A stretch of DNA of 64,000 nt from Pseudomonas syringae CC1557 (GCF_000452705.1 NZ_CP007014.1:868001-932000); one strand, 5' to 3'; numbered from the stretch's first letter, positions 1 through 8,872 are shown. Translations and numbers: made by a program. The notes: generated by a model not told the origin, from the sequence alone.

Positions 1-133
1 TCTCGCCCATCGGGTCAGAGAGCGAGGAATGCTGATGCAGAATCTTCAGATTCAGCTGCTTCGGCCACCAGTCACGGTTGGTGGTGCCGCCGCCAGCAGC
101 GTGGTTGAAAGGGCACTTCGATTCAGTTGACAT
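1..133 (-). CDS. katG: Catalase-peroxidase KatG, N-terminal part (runs off window)
   Basis: Only the first 44 codons lie in the window. Read from 133 downward the protein begins [19 protein letters not shown] and continues through RDWWP and a [10 protein letters not shown] stretch, the hallmark start of the bifunctional haem catalase-peroxidases that remove hydrogen peroxide in the cytoplasm. The ATG at 133-131 is preceded by an AAAGGTG ribosome site about 10 bases upstream. KatG in this genus is usually peroxide-induced through OxyR; I see no clear operator. The rest of the gene lies to the left, so completeness cannot be judged. Confidence 0.93.
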   Translation of the reverse strand, partial: MSTESKCPFNHAAGGGTTNRDWWPKQLNLKILHQHSSLSDPMGE

Positions 134-541
134 GCTTGATACACCTTTTTGTCATTTCCATCCGGCCGTTCACTCCACTCTGGAAATTCGGACCGCGATG
201 AAGGAACTCAGTAGCACAGGGTTCATACCGGCCGCTCGATCGGGCCGACTCTACAAATACGCCGCGTAGCGCCAATCAGATTGCTACGCTGCTAGCCCAC
301 AACCTGCGCAGTAAGCTTGAGCTCATTCTTATCTCCTTATCAGGGCAAAACCGCACGGCCTCCGCCGGTGCATTCCTAGATTAGCCTTCTTGGTGGATAT
401 TTCTAATAGAAAGAACGTTGGGAGGTGATAGGGAGATTTTGGTACTGGCCTGGATTGGTGAATCTACGTTGTGCCGTCATCGAAATGCCCGGTCATTCTG
501 CTAGCCTGTCCGGTCATTCAGCCTGCATATCAGACGTACCC
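134..541. other. Intergenic region between katG and a GNAT gene
   Basis: About 400 bases separate the divergent katG and acetyltransferase genes. It must hold the katG promoter on the minus strand. An AT-rich patch near 395-415 could be part of a promoter, but no convincing -35/-10 pair or OxyR site was found. The short open frames across it look random. I see no RNA gene. Confidence 0.5.
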
Positions 542-976
542 ATGATCACGATTAGAACCATGACGATGGACGACTACGACGCCGTTATCGAACTCATGAG
601 CAATACACCAGGCATCTCGATTCGCGATGCCGACTCACGCGAATCGACCGCACGTTATCTGGAACGCAACCCCGGCATGAGCTTTGTGGCTGAGGCAGAT
701 GGTGGTTTATGCGGCTGTGTCATGTGTGGGCACGACGGTCGCCGGGGGTATTTGCAGCATTTGGTGGTGCTGCCTGAGTATCGGCGGCGGGGGATAGCGA
801 AAGACCTGGTTGAGCGGTGTCTTGGGTGTCTGGAGGCAGTGGGGATTTATAAGTGTCATCTGGATGTGTTGAAGGGGAATGAGGCGGCTGGGCGGTATTG
901 GTTGGGGCAAGGGTGGGTTTTGCGGGAGGATATTGATCGGTATTCGATGGTGCGGCGGGGTGGGGGGAATGTTTGA
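542..976 (+). CDS. GNAT-family N-acetyltransferase
   Basis: A 144-residue protein starting MITIRTMTMDDYD, of typical length for one GNAT domain, which moves the acetyl group of acetyl-CoA to an amine. The motif A region reads LQHLVVLPEYRRRGIAKDL at about residues 70-88, with RRRGIA as the Q/R-x-x-G-x-G/A pyrophosphate loop. The N-x-x-A-x-x-Y...GW element near 112-124 matches motif B. The ATG at 542 is preferred over an upstream in-frame start at 425, because family similarity begins there. The 3' third is unusually rich in G. The substrate is unknown. It stands alone between katG and an insertion sequence. Confidence 0.8.
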   Translation: MITIRTMTMDDYDAVIELMSNTPGISIRDADSRESTARYLERNPGMSFVAEADGGLCGCVMCGHDGRRGYLQHLVVLPEYRRRGIAKDLVERCLGCLEAVGIYKCHLDVLKGNEAAGRYWLGQGWVLREDIDRYSMVRRGGGNV

Positions 977-1018
977 GGTGGGGGGAGGCGTCGGCAACTC
1001 TGGATTTTAGGCGCAGAA

Positions 1019-1040
1019 GAAGACGTCTGTAGACGTCTTC
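1019..1040. repeat. 10-bp perfect inverted repeat with 2-base spacer
   Basis: GAAGACGTCT at 1019-1028 and its exact reverse complement at 1031-1040 are separated by GT. It lies about 40 bases after the acetyltransferase stop and 110 bases before the insertion sequence. It could be a hairpin terminator without a strong T run (ATTT follows) or a dimeric protein-binding site. Confidence 0.6.
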
Positions 1041-1146
1041 ATTTGCAATTTGGTGGCCGGGGTAATCTGAAACAGTCGTTTATCCTATTGATTAATATAA
1101 TAAACTCTTGTCCCAGCTTTTGACTGGAATACCAATTGGAATACCT

Positions 1147-1150
1147 CAAG
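1147..1150. repeat. Target-site duplication CAAG, left copy
   Basis: CAAG lies directly outside the left end of the IS5-type element and is repeated at 2334-2337 directly outside the right end. Four-base duplications are the norm for the IS5 family, so the element inserted by normal transposition and has not rearranged since. Confidence 0.75.
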
Positions 1151-2333
1151 GGAAACTCTGAAAAAGACTTCCAAATCTGGTGAAATACACCAGGCCTAAA
1201 AAATGAACGGTTGAGCCCGGATGAAACAGATCTCCTTCGCTGACGCCGAATACGCTGGAAAACGTAAACAGACCCGCCGTGAACGCTTCCTGATCGAGAT
1301 GGATCAGGTCGTGCCTTGGAAAGGCTTGATCGAGCCGCACTATCCAAAGGGCGAAGGTGGGCGTCCGGCATACCCGTTGATGGCAATGCTGCGGGTTCAT
1401 CTGATGCAAAACTGGTTCGGTTATAGCGATCCGGCGATGGAAGAGTCCCTCTACGAGACCACGATTCTGCACCAGTTTGCCGGGCTGCATCTGGATCGGA
1501 TTCCAGACGAAACCACGATCCTCAACTTCCGCCGACTGCTGGAAAAGCATGAACTGGCTGGCGGGATTTTGCAGGTTATCAACGGCTATCTTGGCGACCG
1601 TGGTTTGTTGCTGCGCCAGGGCACCGTGGTCGATGCGACGATCATCCATGCGCCCAGCTCGACGAAGAACAAGGACGGCAAGCGCGACCCTGAAATGCAC
1701 CAGACGAAGAAAGGAAATCAATATTTCTTTGGGATGAAAGCGCACATCGGTGTGGATGCCGAATCCGGTTTGGTGCACAGCGTGGTGGGCACGGCGGCGA
1801 ATGTGGCGGACGTAACCCAGGTCGATCAGTTACTGCACGGAGAAGAAACTTACGTCTCTGGCGACGCCGGTTACACTGGCGTCGAAAAACGTCCCGAGCA
1901 TCAAGGTCGTCAAATGATCTGGTCGATTGCAGCGCGGCCGAGCCGTTATAAAAAGCATGCAAAGAAGAGCCTGATCGGGCGCATGCGTCGCAAAATCGAA
2001 TACGCGAAGGCCCAAGTGCGAGCCAAGGTTGAACATCCATTTCGCGTGATCAAACGCCAGTTTGGCTATACGAAAGTGCGCTTCCGAGGCCTGCTGAAAA
2101 ACACGGCGCAGCAGACCACGTTGTTTGCTCTGTCGAACCTGTGGATGATGCGAAAGCGATTGCTGAGCGCGGGAGAGGTGCGCCTGTAATGCGGACAGTG
2201 AGCGCTGAAAAGCGCTTTATCGCAGAAAAAGAGGTGATTGAGGGAGGGAAAGGTCTGATTTCGATTGAGTCGACGTTTTTTGAACACTGAAGCAACGTGT
2301 AGATTAAAAACGTCTGCCTACTTCAGACCTTCC
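1151..2333 (+). mobile_element. Complete IS5-family insertion sequence (1183 bp)
   Basis: The element is bounded by imperfect terminal inverted repeats: GGAAACTCTGAA at the left and GGAAGGTCTGAA (read on the opposite strand) at the right, 10 of 12 bases matching. It is flanked by a CAAG duplication and contains one long transposase gene. Size, gene layout and 4-bp duplication all fit the IS5 family. It appears structurally intact and so may still be mobile. I do not assign a specific IS name. Confidence 0.85.
1221..2189 (+). CDS. IS5-family transposase (DDE)
   Basis: A 322-residue transposase with an N-terminal domain (about residues 1-95; GRPAYPLMAMLRVHLMQNWF near 49-68) and a DDE catalytic core. 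The probable first Asp is in GTVVDATIIHAPSS near residue 138, the second in VSGDAGYTGVEKRP near 216. The C-terminal Glu is in the region of RAKVEHPFRVIKRQFGY near 270, a classic IS5-type Y/R-rich signature. The frame is uninterrupted between the inverted repeats. It cuts and joins the element's own ends. It has no partner gene. Confidence 0.93.
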   Translation: MKQISFADAEYAGKRKQTRRERFLIEMDQVVPWKGLIEPHYPKGEGGRPAYPLMAMLRVHLMQNWFGYSDPAMEESLYETTILHQFAGLHLDRIPDETTILNFRRLLEKHELAGGILQVINGYLGDRGLLLRQGTVVDATIIHAPSSTKNKDGKRDPEMHQTKKGNQYFFGMKAHIGVDAESGLVHSVVGTAANVADVTQVDQLLHGEETYVSGDAGYTGVEKRPEHQGRQMIWSIAARPSRYKKHAKKSLIGRMRRKIEYAKAQVRAKVEHPFRVIKRQFGYTKVRFRGLLKNTAQQTTLFALSNLWMMRKRLLSAGEVRL

Positions 2334-2870
2334 CAAGGTATCCTGTTAGCTCTCGGGTATATCCGAGGTGGTAATTTTTTCGCATCTATGATTGGCAGGG
2401 GCCTTCGAAAATCTGTCGGGATAACAGACCGCAATCGAACTGAGCTGAAAGTTGCGACAGGCAAAGCTGGCCAGTAGTTTGCTGGTCAGCTGGTATCGGC
2501 TGTAGGAAAAAGCTAATGTTAGAGTCCGCATAGAAAATCCAGGATGGTTTACTAATTATTGCGCCGGGCAGAGGATAGAATTTGTGATAGTACCTACGGA
2601 CGGTTTGCTTTTGTGGCTGGCGCCTTGCGTTGTTATATCGGAATTTAGTCCGCTGATGGAAACCAGGTCGAGCTCGCCACATCCTTGAACGAGTTGCGGA
2701 GTTAATGGATTTTCGTTTGCTGTCTGTCCAACGTGATAATCAGATTGCTCGGCAAACCGTTGTCATTCGTTCCTTGGCGGAGTATGTACGCGCCAGAGAC
2801 GCTATCTCACATTGGGATGTAAACTTTTTTGGCTGAATAGAATTCCTATAATGCTAGCAGAGGAAAATAA
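2334..2870. other. Gene-poor stretch between IS5 element and orphan gene
   Basis: The first four bases are the right CAAG target duplication. No long gene is supported in the remaining 530 bases. A plus-strand open frame from an ATG at 2705 to a stop at 2834-2836 encodes 43 residues (beginning MDFRLLSVQRDNQIAR) and is open upstream to about 2658. It may be the tail of a decayed gene, but I do not recognise it. AT content rises towards 2870, marking the start of atypical DNA. Confidence 0.45.
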
Positions 2871-3647
2871 TTGAAAAATGGGATATGTGGATTGTGCAAA
2901 AGACAGGCAATTCTCAAGAAAAGTCACTTATTGCCTAAGTCGGCCTACAAAGTACTAAGGTGCTCAGGCACTAAGTTTTCACCACCAACTAAAGTTGAAA
3001 TTGATCGGAAAAGATTTGTAAAAACGGATCGGCAGATCGTGGAGTATTTTTTATGTGGAAAATGTGAGCAAAGATTCTCCACAAGAGGTGAAGACGTAGT
3101 TTCAAAACTTTGGGCTAGAAGAGAAAGATTTCCGCTTCTGGATATTCTTCAGCTGCTTCAACCCGTAAGTATTCGCGGCGAAAATTGTGGATATGCAACT
3201 GAAGATTTAGATCAATTTATTGTCAGGTCTTTACATTATTTTGCGATTAGCGTCGTATGGCGTGCAATAAAATGGCCTGGTGAGAATTGTAGCTTTGGTG
3301 GTGCTGATGTTCGAGTTAGTTGCGAGAGCTTGAGGCGGATCGAAGAGTACCTGTTGGGAGGACGTGTCAATCTCGAAAATTCTCTAATAATGATTTCTGT
3401 CAATACGTATGACGGGTTGAATGATATAATATCAATTCCATCATCTCACGCTTGGGAAGAATTCAATTTTTTCGAATTTTACATTTTAGGTTTGAGATTT
3501 AGAGTTTTTTTAAATTTTCGTTTTTTTGAGTCAAAAATAAGAATTATTGAAAATGGGCTAAATGTCATGATCATGACTGCGGATCATGGTAATGAACCAT
3601 TTATAAAGGAGGTCGCCAATTTCTTTTTTAAAAACAATATAGGTTAG
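2871..3647 (+). CDS. Orphan protein with HNH-like CxxC / SHLLPK / CxxC motif
   Basis: A 258-residue protein in markedly AT-rich DNA, unlike its neighbours. The start is TTG at 2871, six bases after AGAGGA (2859-2864). The N-terminus carries CGLCKRQAILKKSHLLPKSA (residues 6-25) and a second CxxC, LCGKCEQRFS, near residues 62-71. This layout, with a zinc knuckle, an SH-x-x-PK core and a second CxxC, is seen in HNH-related or zinc-binding proteins common in phage-defence and mobile regions. The remaining 180 residues have no motif that I recognise and are rich in aromatic residues. A nuclease role is an inference; a complete HNH active site cannot be confirmed by eye. No operon partner is present, as IS elements flank it on both sides. 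Confidence 0.6.
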   Translation: MKNGICGLCKRQAILKKSHLLPKSAYKVLRCSGTKFSPPTKVEIDRKRFVKTDRQIVEYFLCGKCEQRFSTRGEDVVSKLWARRERFPLLDILQLLQPVSIRGENCGYATEDLDQFIVRSLHYFAISVVWRAIKWPGENCSFGGADVRVSCESLRRIEEYLLGGRVNLENSLIMISVNTYDGLNDIISIPSSHAWEEFNFFEFYILGLRFRVFLNFRFFESKIRIIENGLNVMIMTADHGNEPFIKEVANFFFKNNIG

Positions 3648-3950
3648 TGTTGTTCTGATTTTAGTTAAATATTTTCAATGTGTTGTATCCTGATTGTAAC
3701 TTTACTTTGGCGTGGCTTAGAGGCGTATGGTACGTCTTCAAAGCCAGGCGATTTTGCAGGGGGGGGTAACAGGGAACTGTCTGGAGCATAGGCGAAAGAG
3801 CACTAAGTTTCACCAAGATAGTCTGAGTCGAGTTTGTATGTAGAGTATTGTTTTGTTTCTATAACGCCCAGTCCGTACTCTATCATCAGTTGTGCTAAGT
3901 TATTTTGTAAGCGCTCCACAAACCCCATCTAACCAAAGACGACGGTGCGT

Positions 3951-5483
3951 CTAGGAATGCAAACGAGGCGTACAGTTCCACGGCAGCAAGGCTTCGTAAT
4001 CTTCAACCGAGGTCGCCAGTGGTAGCCGTTCTAATGCGTGGCGCAGCCACGCATAGGGCTCCTGGCCGTTGGCTTTAGCCGTCTCGACCAAGCTGTAGAG
4101 TTGAGCACTGGCCTTGGCACCCTTGGGGGTATCGCTGAATAGCCAGTTCTTGCGTCCGATCACAAACGGTCTGATCGCACGCTCTGCCGCATTGTTGTCG
4201 ATGGGCAAAAATCCAGCTTCGGTATAGCGCAGCAGCTTTTGCCAGTTGCTGGCTAGATAACTGATCGCCTTACCCAGCGCATTTTGCGCCGTGACGTGAG
4301 GCAGCGTTTTCTCCATCCAGGTGTGCAACTGAGTCAGCACCGGTACGCTGTTTTGCTGGCGAGCTTCATAACGCTGCTCATCGCTGCCTTCTTTCAACGC
4401 CCGCTCGATACCGTAAAGCTTGTTGATCAAATTCAGGGCAACATCAGCCCGCCCGGTTTTGCCCTTGGGCTGCACTTTTTGTGCTTCTACGAACTTGCGA
4501 CGAGCATGCGCCCAACAACCCAAGCGCTCGACACCGGCTTGCGCTCCAAGCGCGTTGTAACCGGCGTAATCATCAGTCATCAAGTAGCCACGATAGCCTT
4601 CTAGCAGGCGCGTCGGTACCTCCTGCGCACGGCTGGTTGAGTAGTCGAAAAGAACAACAGGCTGATTAGGCGGGCCTCCAGTTTGTACCCACATCCAGGA
4701 TTGACTGGCGGGCTCTCGATCAGGCTCTTTATTAACCTGCACTCGCGTCTCATCGCAGTGGATGACACGACTTTCCAGCAGTCGATCCCGCATCAAGTTG
4801 AGCAAGGGTTGCAGATGCTCGCCGCACTGAATCACCCAGCGCGCCAACGTTTGTCGAGGAATATCCATGCCGTGGCGGCCCAACACTTTTTCAAAGCGGT
4901 GAAGCGGTAAACCATCTACATATTTAGTGGTAAGCAGCATCGCCAAAACGCTAGGGCTGGCCATGCTCTTCTCGATCACTTGCGCAGGTTTATCAGCAGT
5001 GACCGGGGCTGTTTCGCAGTCGCGGCAGGCATAGACTTTTCGGATGTGTTTGATCACGCGGATCTGCATCGGCACGATTTCAAGCTGCTCGCTGACTTCT
5101 TCGCCAATGGTGTGTTTGCGGCAGCCACAAACGCAGGTCAGTTCGTGCTCATGCAGTTCGTGGATGACTTCGACGCGGGGTAAATCGGCAGGCAAAGGTT
5201 TGCGCTTGCCACGGCGCCTGGTCGGAGCAACGACCTCTTCATCTGAAGCTTCGTCCACAGGCTCGATGACGCTTTCTACTTCATTGAAGAGGGCCAGTTG
5301 CGGCGTTGCCGCATCAGCTGTTTGCTCGGACTTACGTCCGAACAAACGCTGAAGCAGGAGGGCATTCTGTTCTTGTAGCCGAATAATCTTTCCCTTATCC
5401 AACTGACGCTCGTCGAACATCTGCCCAAGCAGTTGCTTGAGCAGAACGGGATCATCTGGAAGGTTTTCGGGCACGGAATTCAT
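3951..5483 (-). CDS. tnpC: IS66-family transposase TnpC (intact copy)
   Basis: A 510-residue protein of full IS66 transposase length. The N-terminal third has a predicted coiled coil ([19 protein letters not shown] onward) and the zinc-finger-like cluster TCVCGCRKH near residue 115. The catalytic region includes [14 protein letters not shown] and [14 protein letters not shown], which supply the acidic residues, and ends with the family signature [23 protein letters not shown] near residues 425-447. It is the only undamaged tnpC of the three copies here. It lies 18 bases after the tnpB remnant, as in copy B. Confidence 0.95.
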   Translation of the reverse strand: MNSVPENLPDDPVLLKQLLGQMFDERQLDKGKIIRLQEQNALLLQRLFGRKSEQTADAATPQLALFNEVESVIEPVDEASDEEVVAPTRRRGKRKPLPADLPRVEVIHELHEHELTCVCGCRKHTIGEEVSEQLEIVPMQIRVIKHIRKVYACRDCETAPVTADKPAQVIEKSMASPSVLAMLLTTKYVDGLPLHRFEKVLGRHGMDIPRQTLARWVIQCGEHLQPLLNLMRDRLLESRVIHCDETRVQVNKEPDREPASQSWMWVQTGGPPNQPVVLFDYSTSRAQEVPTRLLEGYRGYLMTDDYAGYNALGAQAGVERLGCWAHARRKFVEAQKVQPKGKTGRADVALNLINKLYGIERALKEGSDEQRYEARQQNSVPVLTQLHTWMEKTLPHVTAQNALGKAISYLASNWQKLLRYTEAGFLPIDNNAAERAIRPFVIGRKNWLFSDTPKGAKASAQLYSLVETAKANGQEPYAWLRHALERLPLATSVEDYEALLPWNCTPRLHS

Positions 5484-5501
5484 GCCCTGGATTATACCGA
5501 A

Positions 5502-5775
5502 TCAGGCTACGAATCGCGGCGTCAAAACTTGATGAGGACGGTTGCGCCAGAGGTCAAAGCCATCGAGCATCCAGTTGAGTTCCTGAACCGTCAGGACAAT
5601 CGCTTCGTCGGTGGCGTCTGGCGATGTTTTGAATCGTTCGGACTCCAGACGCTTGAGCCAAAGGCAAAAGCCATTGCGCTCCCAGTACAAGATCTTCACG
5701 CGGTTGCGTGGCTTGTTGAGGAAGACGAAAAGTACTGGATCAAAGACGGCGACCTTGATGTCCAGTTCGACCAAT
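5502..5775 (-). pseudogene. tnpB: IS66 tnpB, 5'-truncated (copy A)
   Basis: This encodes residues 30-119 of the 119-residue TnpB found intact in copy B, ending in the same WRNRPHQVLTPRFVA tail. The first 29 codons are replaced by the end of copy B at 5775/5776, so there is no start codon or ribosome site. TnpB is the small accessory protein needed for IS66 transposition. Confidence 0.9.
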
Positions 5776-5859
5776 GTAAGCGCTCCATAAACCCCACATT
5801 CAAAGTGCTTAGCTGATCCCGGAAGCTGTGATCCCGATTCCCTCAGGAGCCAGCTCGCC

Positions 5860-6219
5860 ATGATGCGACCCGATGCCAAAGTCGAAAAAGTGTATCTGTA
5901 CCCCAAGCCTGTGGACTTCCGAAAGTCTATCGACGGTCTGGCGGCATTGGTCGAACTGGACATCAAGGTCGCCGTCTTTGATCCAGTACTTTTCGTCTTC
6001 CTCAACAAGCCACGCAACCGCGTGAAGATCTTGTACTGGGAGCGCAATGGCTTTTGCCTTTGGCTCAAGCGTCTGGAGTCCGAACGATTCAAAACATCGC
6101 CAGACGCCACCGACGAAGCGATTGTCCTGACGGTTCAGGAACTCAACTGGATGCTCGATGGCTTTGACCTCTGGCGCAACCGTCCTCATCAAGTTTTGAC
6201 GCCGCGATTCGTAGCCTGA
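5860..6219 (+). CDS. tnpB: IS66 accessory protein TnpB (Orf2)
   Basis: A complete 119-residue TnpB beginning MMRPDAKVEKVYLYPKPVDF and containing the family core KPVDFRKSIDGLAALVE (16-32) followed by FVFLNKPRNRVKILYWERNG (about 46-65). TnpB works together with TnpC in IS66 transposition; its biochemical role is not settled. It starts 84 bases inside the left terminal repeat and ends 18 bases before tnpC. Intact here, truncated in copy A and frameshifted in copy C. Confidence 0.93.
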   Translation: MMRPDAKVEKVYLYPKPVDFRKSIDGLAALVELDIKVAVFDPVLFVFLNKPRNRVKILYWERNGFCLWLKRLESERFKTSPDATDEAIVLTVQELNWMLDGFDLWRNRPHQVLTPRFVA

Positions 6220-6237
6220 TTCGGTATAATCCAGGGC

Positions 6238-7877
6238 ATGAATTCCGTGCCCGAAAACCTTCCAGATGATCCCGTTCTGCTCAAGCAACTGCTTGGGCAG
6301 ATGTTCGACGAGCGTCAGTTGGATAAGGGAAAGATTATTCGGCTACAAGAACAGAATGCCCTCCTGCTTCAGCGTTTGTTCGGACGTAAGTCCGAGCAAA
6401 CAGCTGATGCGGCAACGCCGCAACTGGCCCTCTTCAATGAAGTAGAAAGCGTCATCGAGCCTGTGGACGAAGCTTCAGATGAAGAGGTCGTTGCTCCGAC
6501 CAGGCGCCGTGGCAAGCGCAAACCTTTGCCTGCCGATTTACCCCGCGTCGAAGTCATCCACGAACTGCATGAGCACGAACTGACCTGCGTTTGTGGCTGC
6601 CGCAAACACACCATTGGCGAAGAAGTCAGCGAGCAGCTTGAAATCGTGCCGATGCAGATCCGCGTGATCAAACACATCCGAAAAGTCTATGCCTGCCGCG
6701 ACTGCGAAACAGCCCCGGTCACTGCTGATAAACCTGCGCAAGTGATCGAGAAGAGCATGGCCAGCCCTAGCGTTTTGGCGATGCTGCTTACCACTAAATA
6801 TGTAGATGGTTTACCGCTTCACCGCTTTGAAAAAGTGTTGGGCCGCCACGGCATGGATATTCCTCGACAAACGTTGGCGCGCTGGGTGATTCAGTGCGGC
6901 GAGCATCTGCAACCCTTGCTCAACTTGATGCGGGATCGACTGCTGGAAAGTCGTGTCATCCACTGCGATGAGACGCGAGTGCAGGTTAATAAAGAGCCTG
7001 ATCGAGAGCCCGCCAGTCAATCCTGGATGTGGGTACAAACTGGAGGCCCGCCTAATCAGCCTGTTGTTCTTTTCGACTACTCAACCAGCCGTGCGCAGGA
7101 GGTACCGACGCGCCTGCTAGAAGGCTATCGTGGCTACTTGATGACTGATGATTACGCCGGTTACAACGCGCTTGGAGCGCAAGCCGGTGTCGAGCGCTTG
7201 GGTTGTTGGGCGCATGCTCGTCGCAAGTTCGTAGAAGCACAAAAAGTGCAGCCCAAGGGCAAAACCGGGCGGGCTGATGTTGCCCTGAATTTGATCAACA
7301 AGCTTTACGGTATCGAGCGGGCGTTGAAAGAAGGCAGCGATGAGCAGCGTTATGAAGCTCGCCAGCAAAACAGCGTACCGGTGCTGACTCAGTTGCACAC
7401 CTGGATGGAGAAAACGCTGCCTCACGTCACGGCGCAAAATGCGCTGGGTAAGGCGATCAGTTATCTAGCCAGCAAAACAGCGTACCGGTGCTGACTCAGT
7501 TGCACACCTGGATGGAGAAAACGCTGCCTCACGTCACGGCGCAAAATGCGCTGGGTAAGGCGATCAGTTATCTAGCCAGCAACTGGCAAAAGCTGCTGCG
7601 CTATACCGAAGCTGGATTTTTGCCCATCGACAACAATGCGGCAGAGCGTGCGATCAGACCGTTTGTGATCGGACGCAAGAACTGGCTATTCAGCGATACC
7701 CCCAAGGGTGCCAAGGCCAGTGCTCAACTCTACAGCTTGGTCGAGACGGCTAAAGCCAACGGCCAGGAGCCCTATGCGTGGCTGCGCCACGCATTAGAAC
7801 GGCTACCACTGGCGACCTCGGTTGAAGATTACGAAGCCTTGCTGCCGTGGAACTGTACGCCTCGTTTGCATTCCTAG
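6238..7877 (+). pseudogene. tnpC: IS66 tnpC broken by a 107-bp tandem duplication (copy B)
   Basis: The first 411 residues match the intact copy A protein, then the frame shifts and stops at 7494 (ending SKTAYRC). The cause is visible: the segment starting GCCAGCAA at 7361 is repeated starting at 7468, giving a direct tandem duplication of 107 bases, which is not a multiple of three. The remaining C-terminal part, including the [15 protein letters not shown] signature, is open from about 7488 to 7877 in another frame. The truncated protein lacks the terminal catalytic Glu region, so this copy is probably inactive unless helped in trans. Confidence 0.92.
7361..7574. repeat. Tandem duplication of 107 bp inside tnpC
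   Basis: Two adjacent copies (7361-7467 and 7468-7574) share the same sequence. The unit begins with GCCAGCAA, and the same eight bases occur again directly after the second copy (7575 on). In the undamaged copy A these two GCCAGCAA sites are 107 bases apart, so slippage or recombination across an 8-base repeat explains the event. Confidence 0.88.
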
Positions 7878-7921
7878 ACGCACCGTCGTCTTTGGTTAGA
7901 TGGGGTTTGTGGAGCGCTTAC

Positions 7922-8495
7922 AAACCATCTACATATTTAGTGGTAAGCAGCATCGCCAAACCGCTAGGGCTGGCCATGCTCTTCTCGATCACTTGCGCAG
8001 GTTTATCAGCAGTGACCGGGCTGTTTCGCAGTCGCGGCAGGCATAGACTTTTCGGATGTGTTTGATCACGCGGATCTGCATCGGCACGATTTCAAGCTGC
8101 TCGCTGACTTCTTCGCCAATGGTGTGTTTGCGGCAGCCACAAACGCAGGTCAGTTCGTGCTCATGCAGTTCGTGGATGACTTCGACGCGGGGTAAATCAA
8201 CAGGCAAAGGTTTGCGCTTGCCACGGCGCCTGGTCGGAGCAACGACCCCTTCATCTGAGGCTTCGTCCACAGGTTCGACGACGCTTTCTACTTCATTGAA
8301 GAGGGCCAGTTGCGGCGTTGTCGCATCAGCTGTTTGCTCGGACTTACGTCCGAACAAACGCTGAAGCAGGAGGGCATTCTGTTCTTCTAGCCGAATAATC
8401 TTTCCCTTATCCAACTGACGCTCGTCGAGCATCTGCCCAAGCAGTTGCTTGAGCAGAACGGGATCATCTGGAAGGTTTTCGGGCACGGAATTCAT
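7922..8495 (-). pseudogene. tnpC: IS66 tnpC fragment (copy C)
   Basis: From the ATG at 8495 the product follows the TnpC N-terminus with several substitutions (for example LEEQ for LQEQ and EGV for EEV). A missing G near 8020, in a run of four G in copy A and three here, shifts the frame and gives a stop at 7989 (ending SLLINLRK). IS66 sequence continues out of frame to 7922, where copy B begins. The catalytic half is absent. Confidence 0.88.
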
Positions 8496-8513
8496 GCCCT
8501 GGATTATACCGAA

Positions 8514-8872
8514 TCAGGCTACGAATCGCGGCGTCAAAACTTGATGAGGACGGTTGCGCCAGAGGTCAAAGCCATCGAGCATCCAGTTGAGTTCCTGAAC
8601 GTCAGGACAATCGCTTCGTCGGTGGCGTCTGGCGATGTTTTGAATCGTTCGGACTCCAGACGCTTGAGCCAAAGGCAAAAGCCATTGCGCTCCCAGTACA
8701 AGATCTTCACGCGGTTGCGTGGCTTGTTGAGGAAGACGAAAAGTACTGGATCAAAGACGGCGACCTTGATGTCCAGTTCGACCAATGCCGCCAGACCGTC
8801 GATAGACTTTCGGAAGTCCACAGGCTTGGGGTACAGATACACTTTTTCGACTTTGGCATCGGGTCGCATCAT
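8514..8872 (-). pseudogene. tnpB: IS66 tnpB, frameshifted (copy C)
   Basis: The start and first 90 or so residues match the TnpB of copy B. One C is missing in the stretch GAACGTCAGG near 8600 (GAACCGTCAGG in the other copies), so the C-terminus is replaced by an unrelated tail and the frame stops at 8534, short of the normal end. Confidence 0.87.

Larger units (their letters stand above)
3907..5775 (-). mobile_element. IS66-family copy A, truncated at its left end
   Basis: The right terminal repeat starts at 3907 (GTAAGCGCTCC). The element runs on the minus strand through an intact tnpC into tnpB, and stops abruptly at 5775, where the left end of copy B begins. About 171 bases (left repeat and first 29 tnpB codons) are missing compared with copy B. 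No 8-bp target duplication is seen. Confidence 0.85.
5776..7921 (+). mobile_element. IS66-family copy B, both ends present (2146 bp)
   Basis: It is bounded by GTAAGCGCTCC at 5776 and the inverted copy GGAGCGCTTAC ending at 7921; the repeat extends about 20 bases with one or two mismatches. It has the two-gene tnpB-tnpC layout with no separate tnpA. Without an internal 107-bp duplication it would be 2039 bp. The flanking 8-mers (CGACCAAT and AAACCATC) differ, so there is no target duplication. Both sides are IS66 DNA from other copies, pointing to insertion followed by deletion or recombination. Confidence 0.88.

Noticed and set aside
78..269. 63-codon plus-strand frame at the left end
   Set aside because: Its first part is antisense to the katG start, and the rest shows no protein-like features.
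395..415. OxyR-type or Fur-type operator upstream of katG
   Set aside because: The AT-rich patch does not match the spaced ATAG-type OxyR half-sites or a Fur box well enough to claim it.
1050..1075. TGGTGGCCGGGGTAATCTGA looks faintly like the ssrA 3' end (TGGTGGAGCCGGGGGG), suggesting an att site
   Set aside because: The match needs gaps and covers few bases; a true att copy should be an exact block of 15 or more bases.
2386..2682. 98-codon minus-strand frame between the IS5 element and the orphan gene
   Set aside because: No ribosome site, no family resemblance and unlike composition; probably chance in low-selection DNA.
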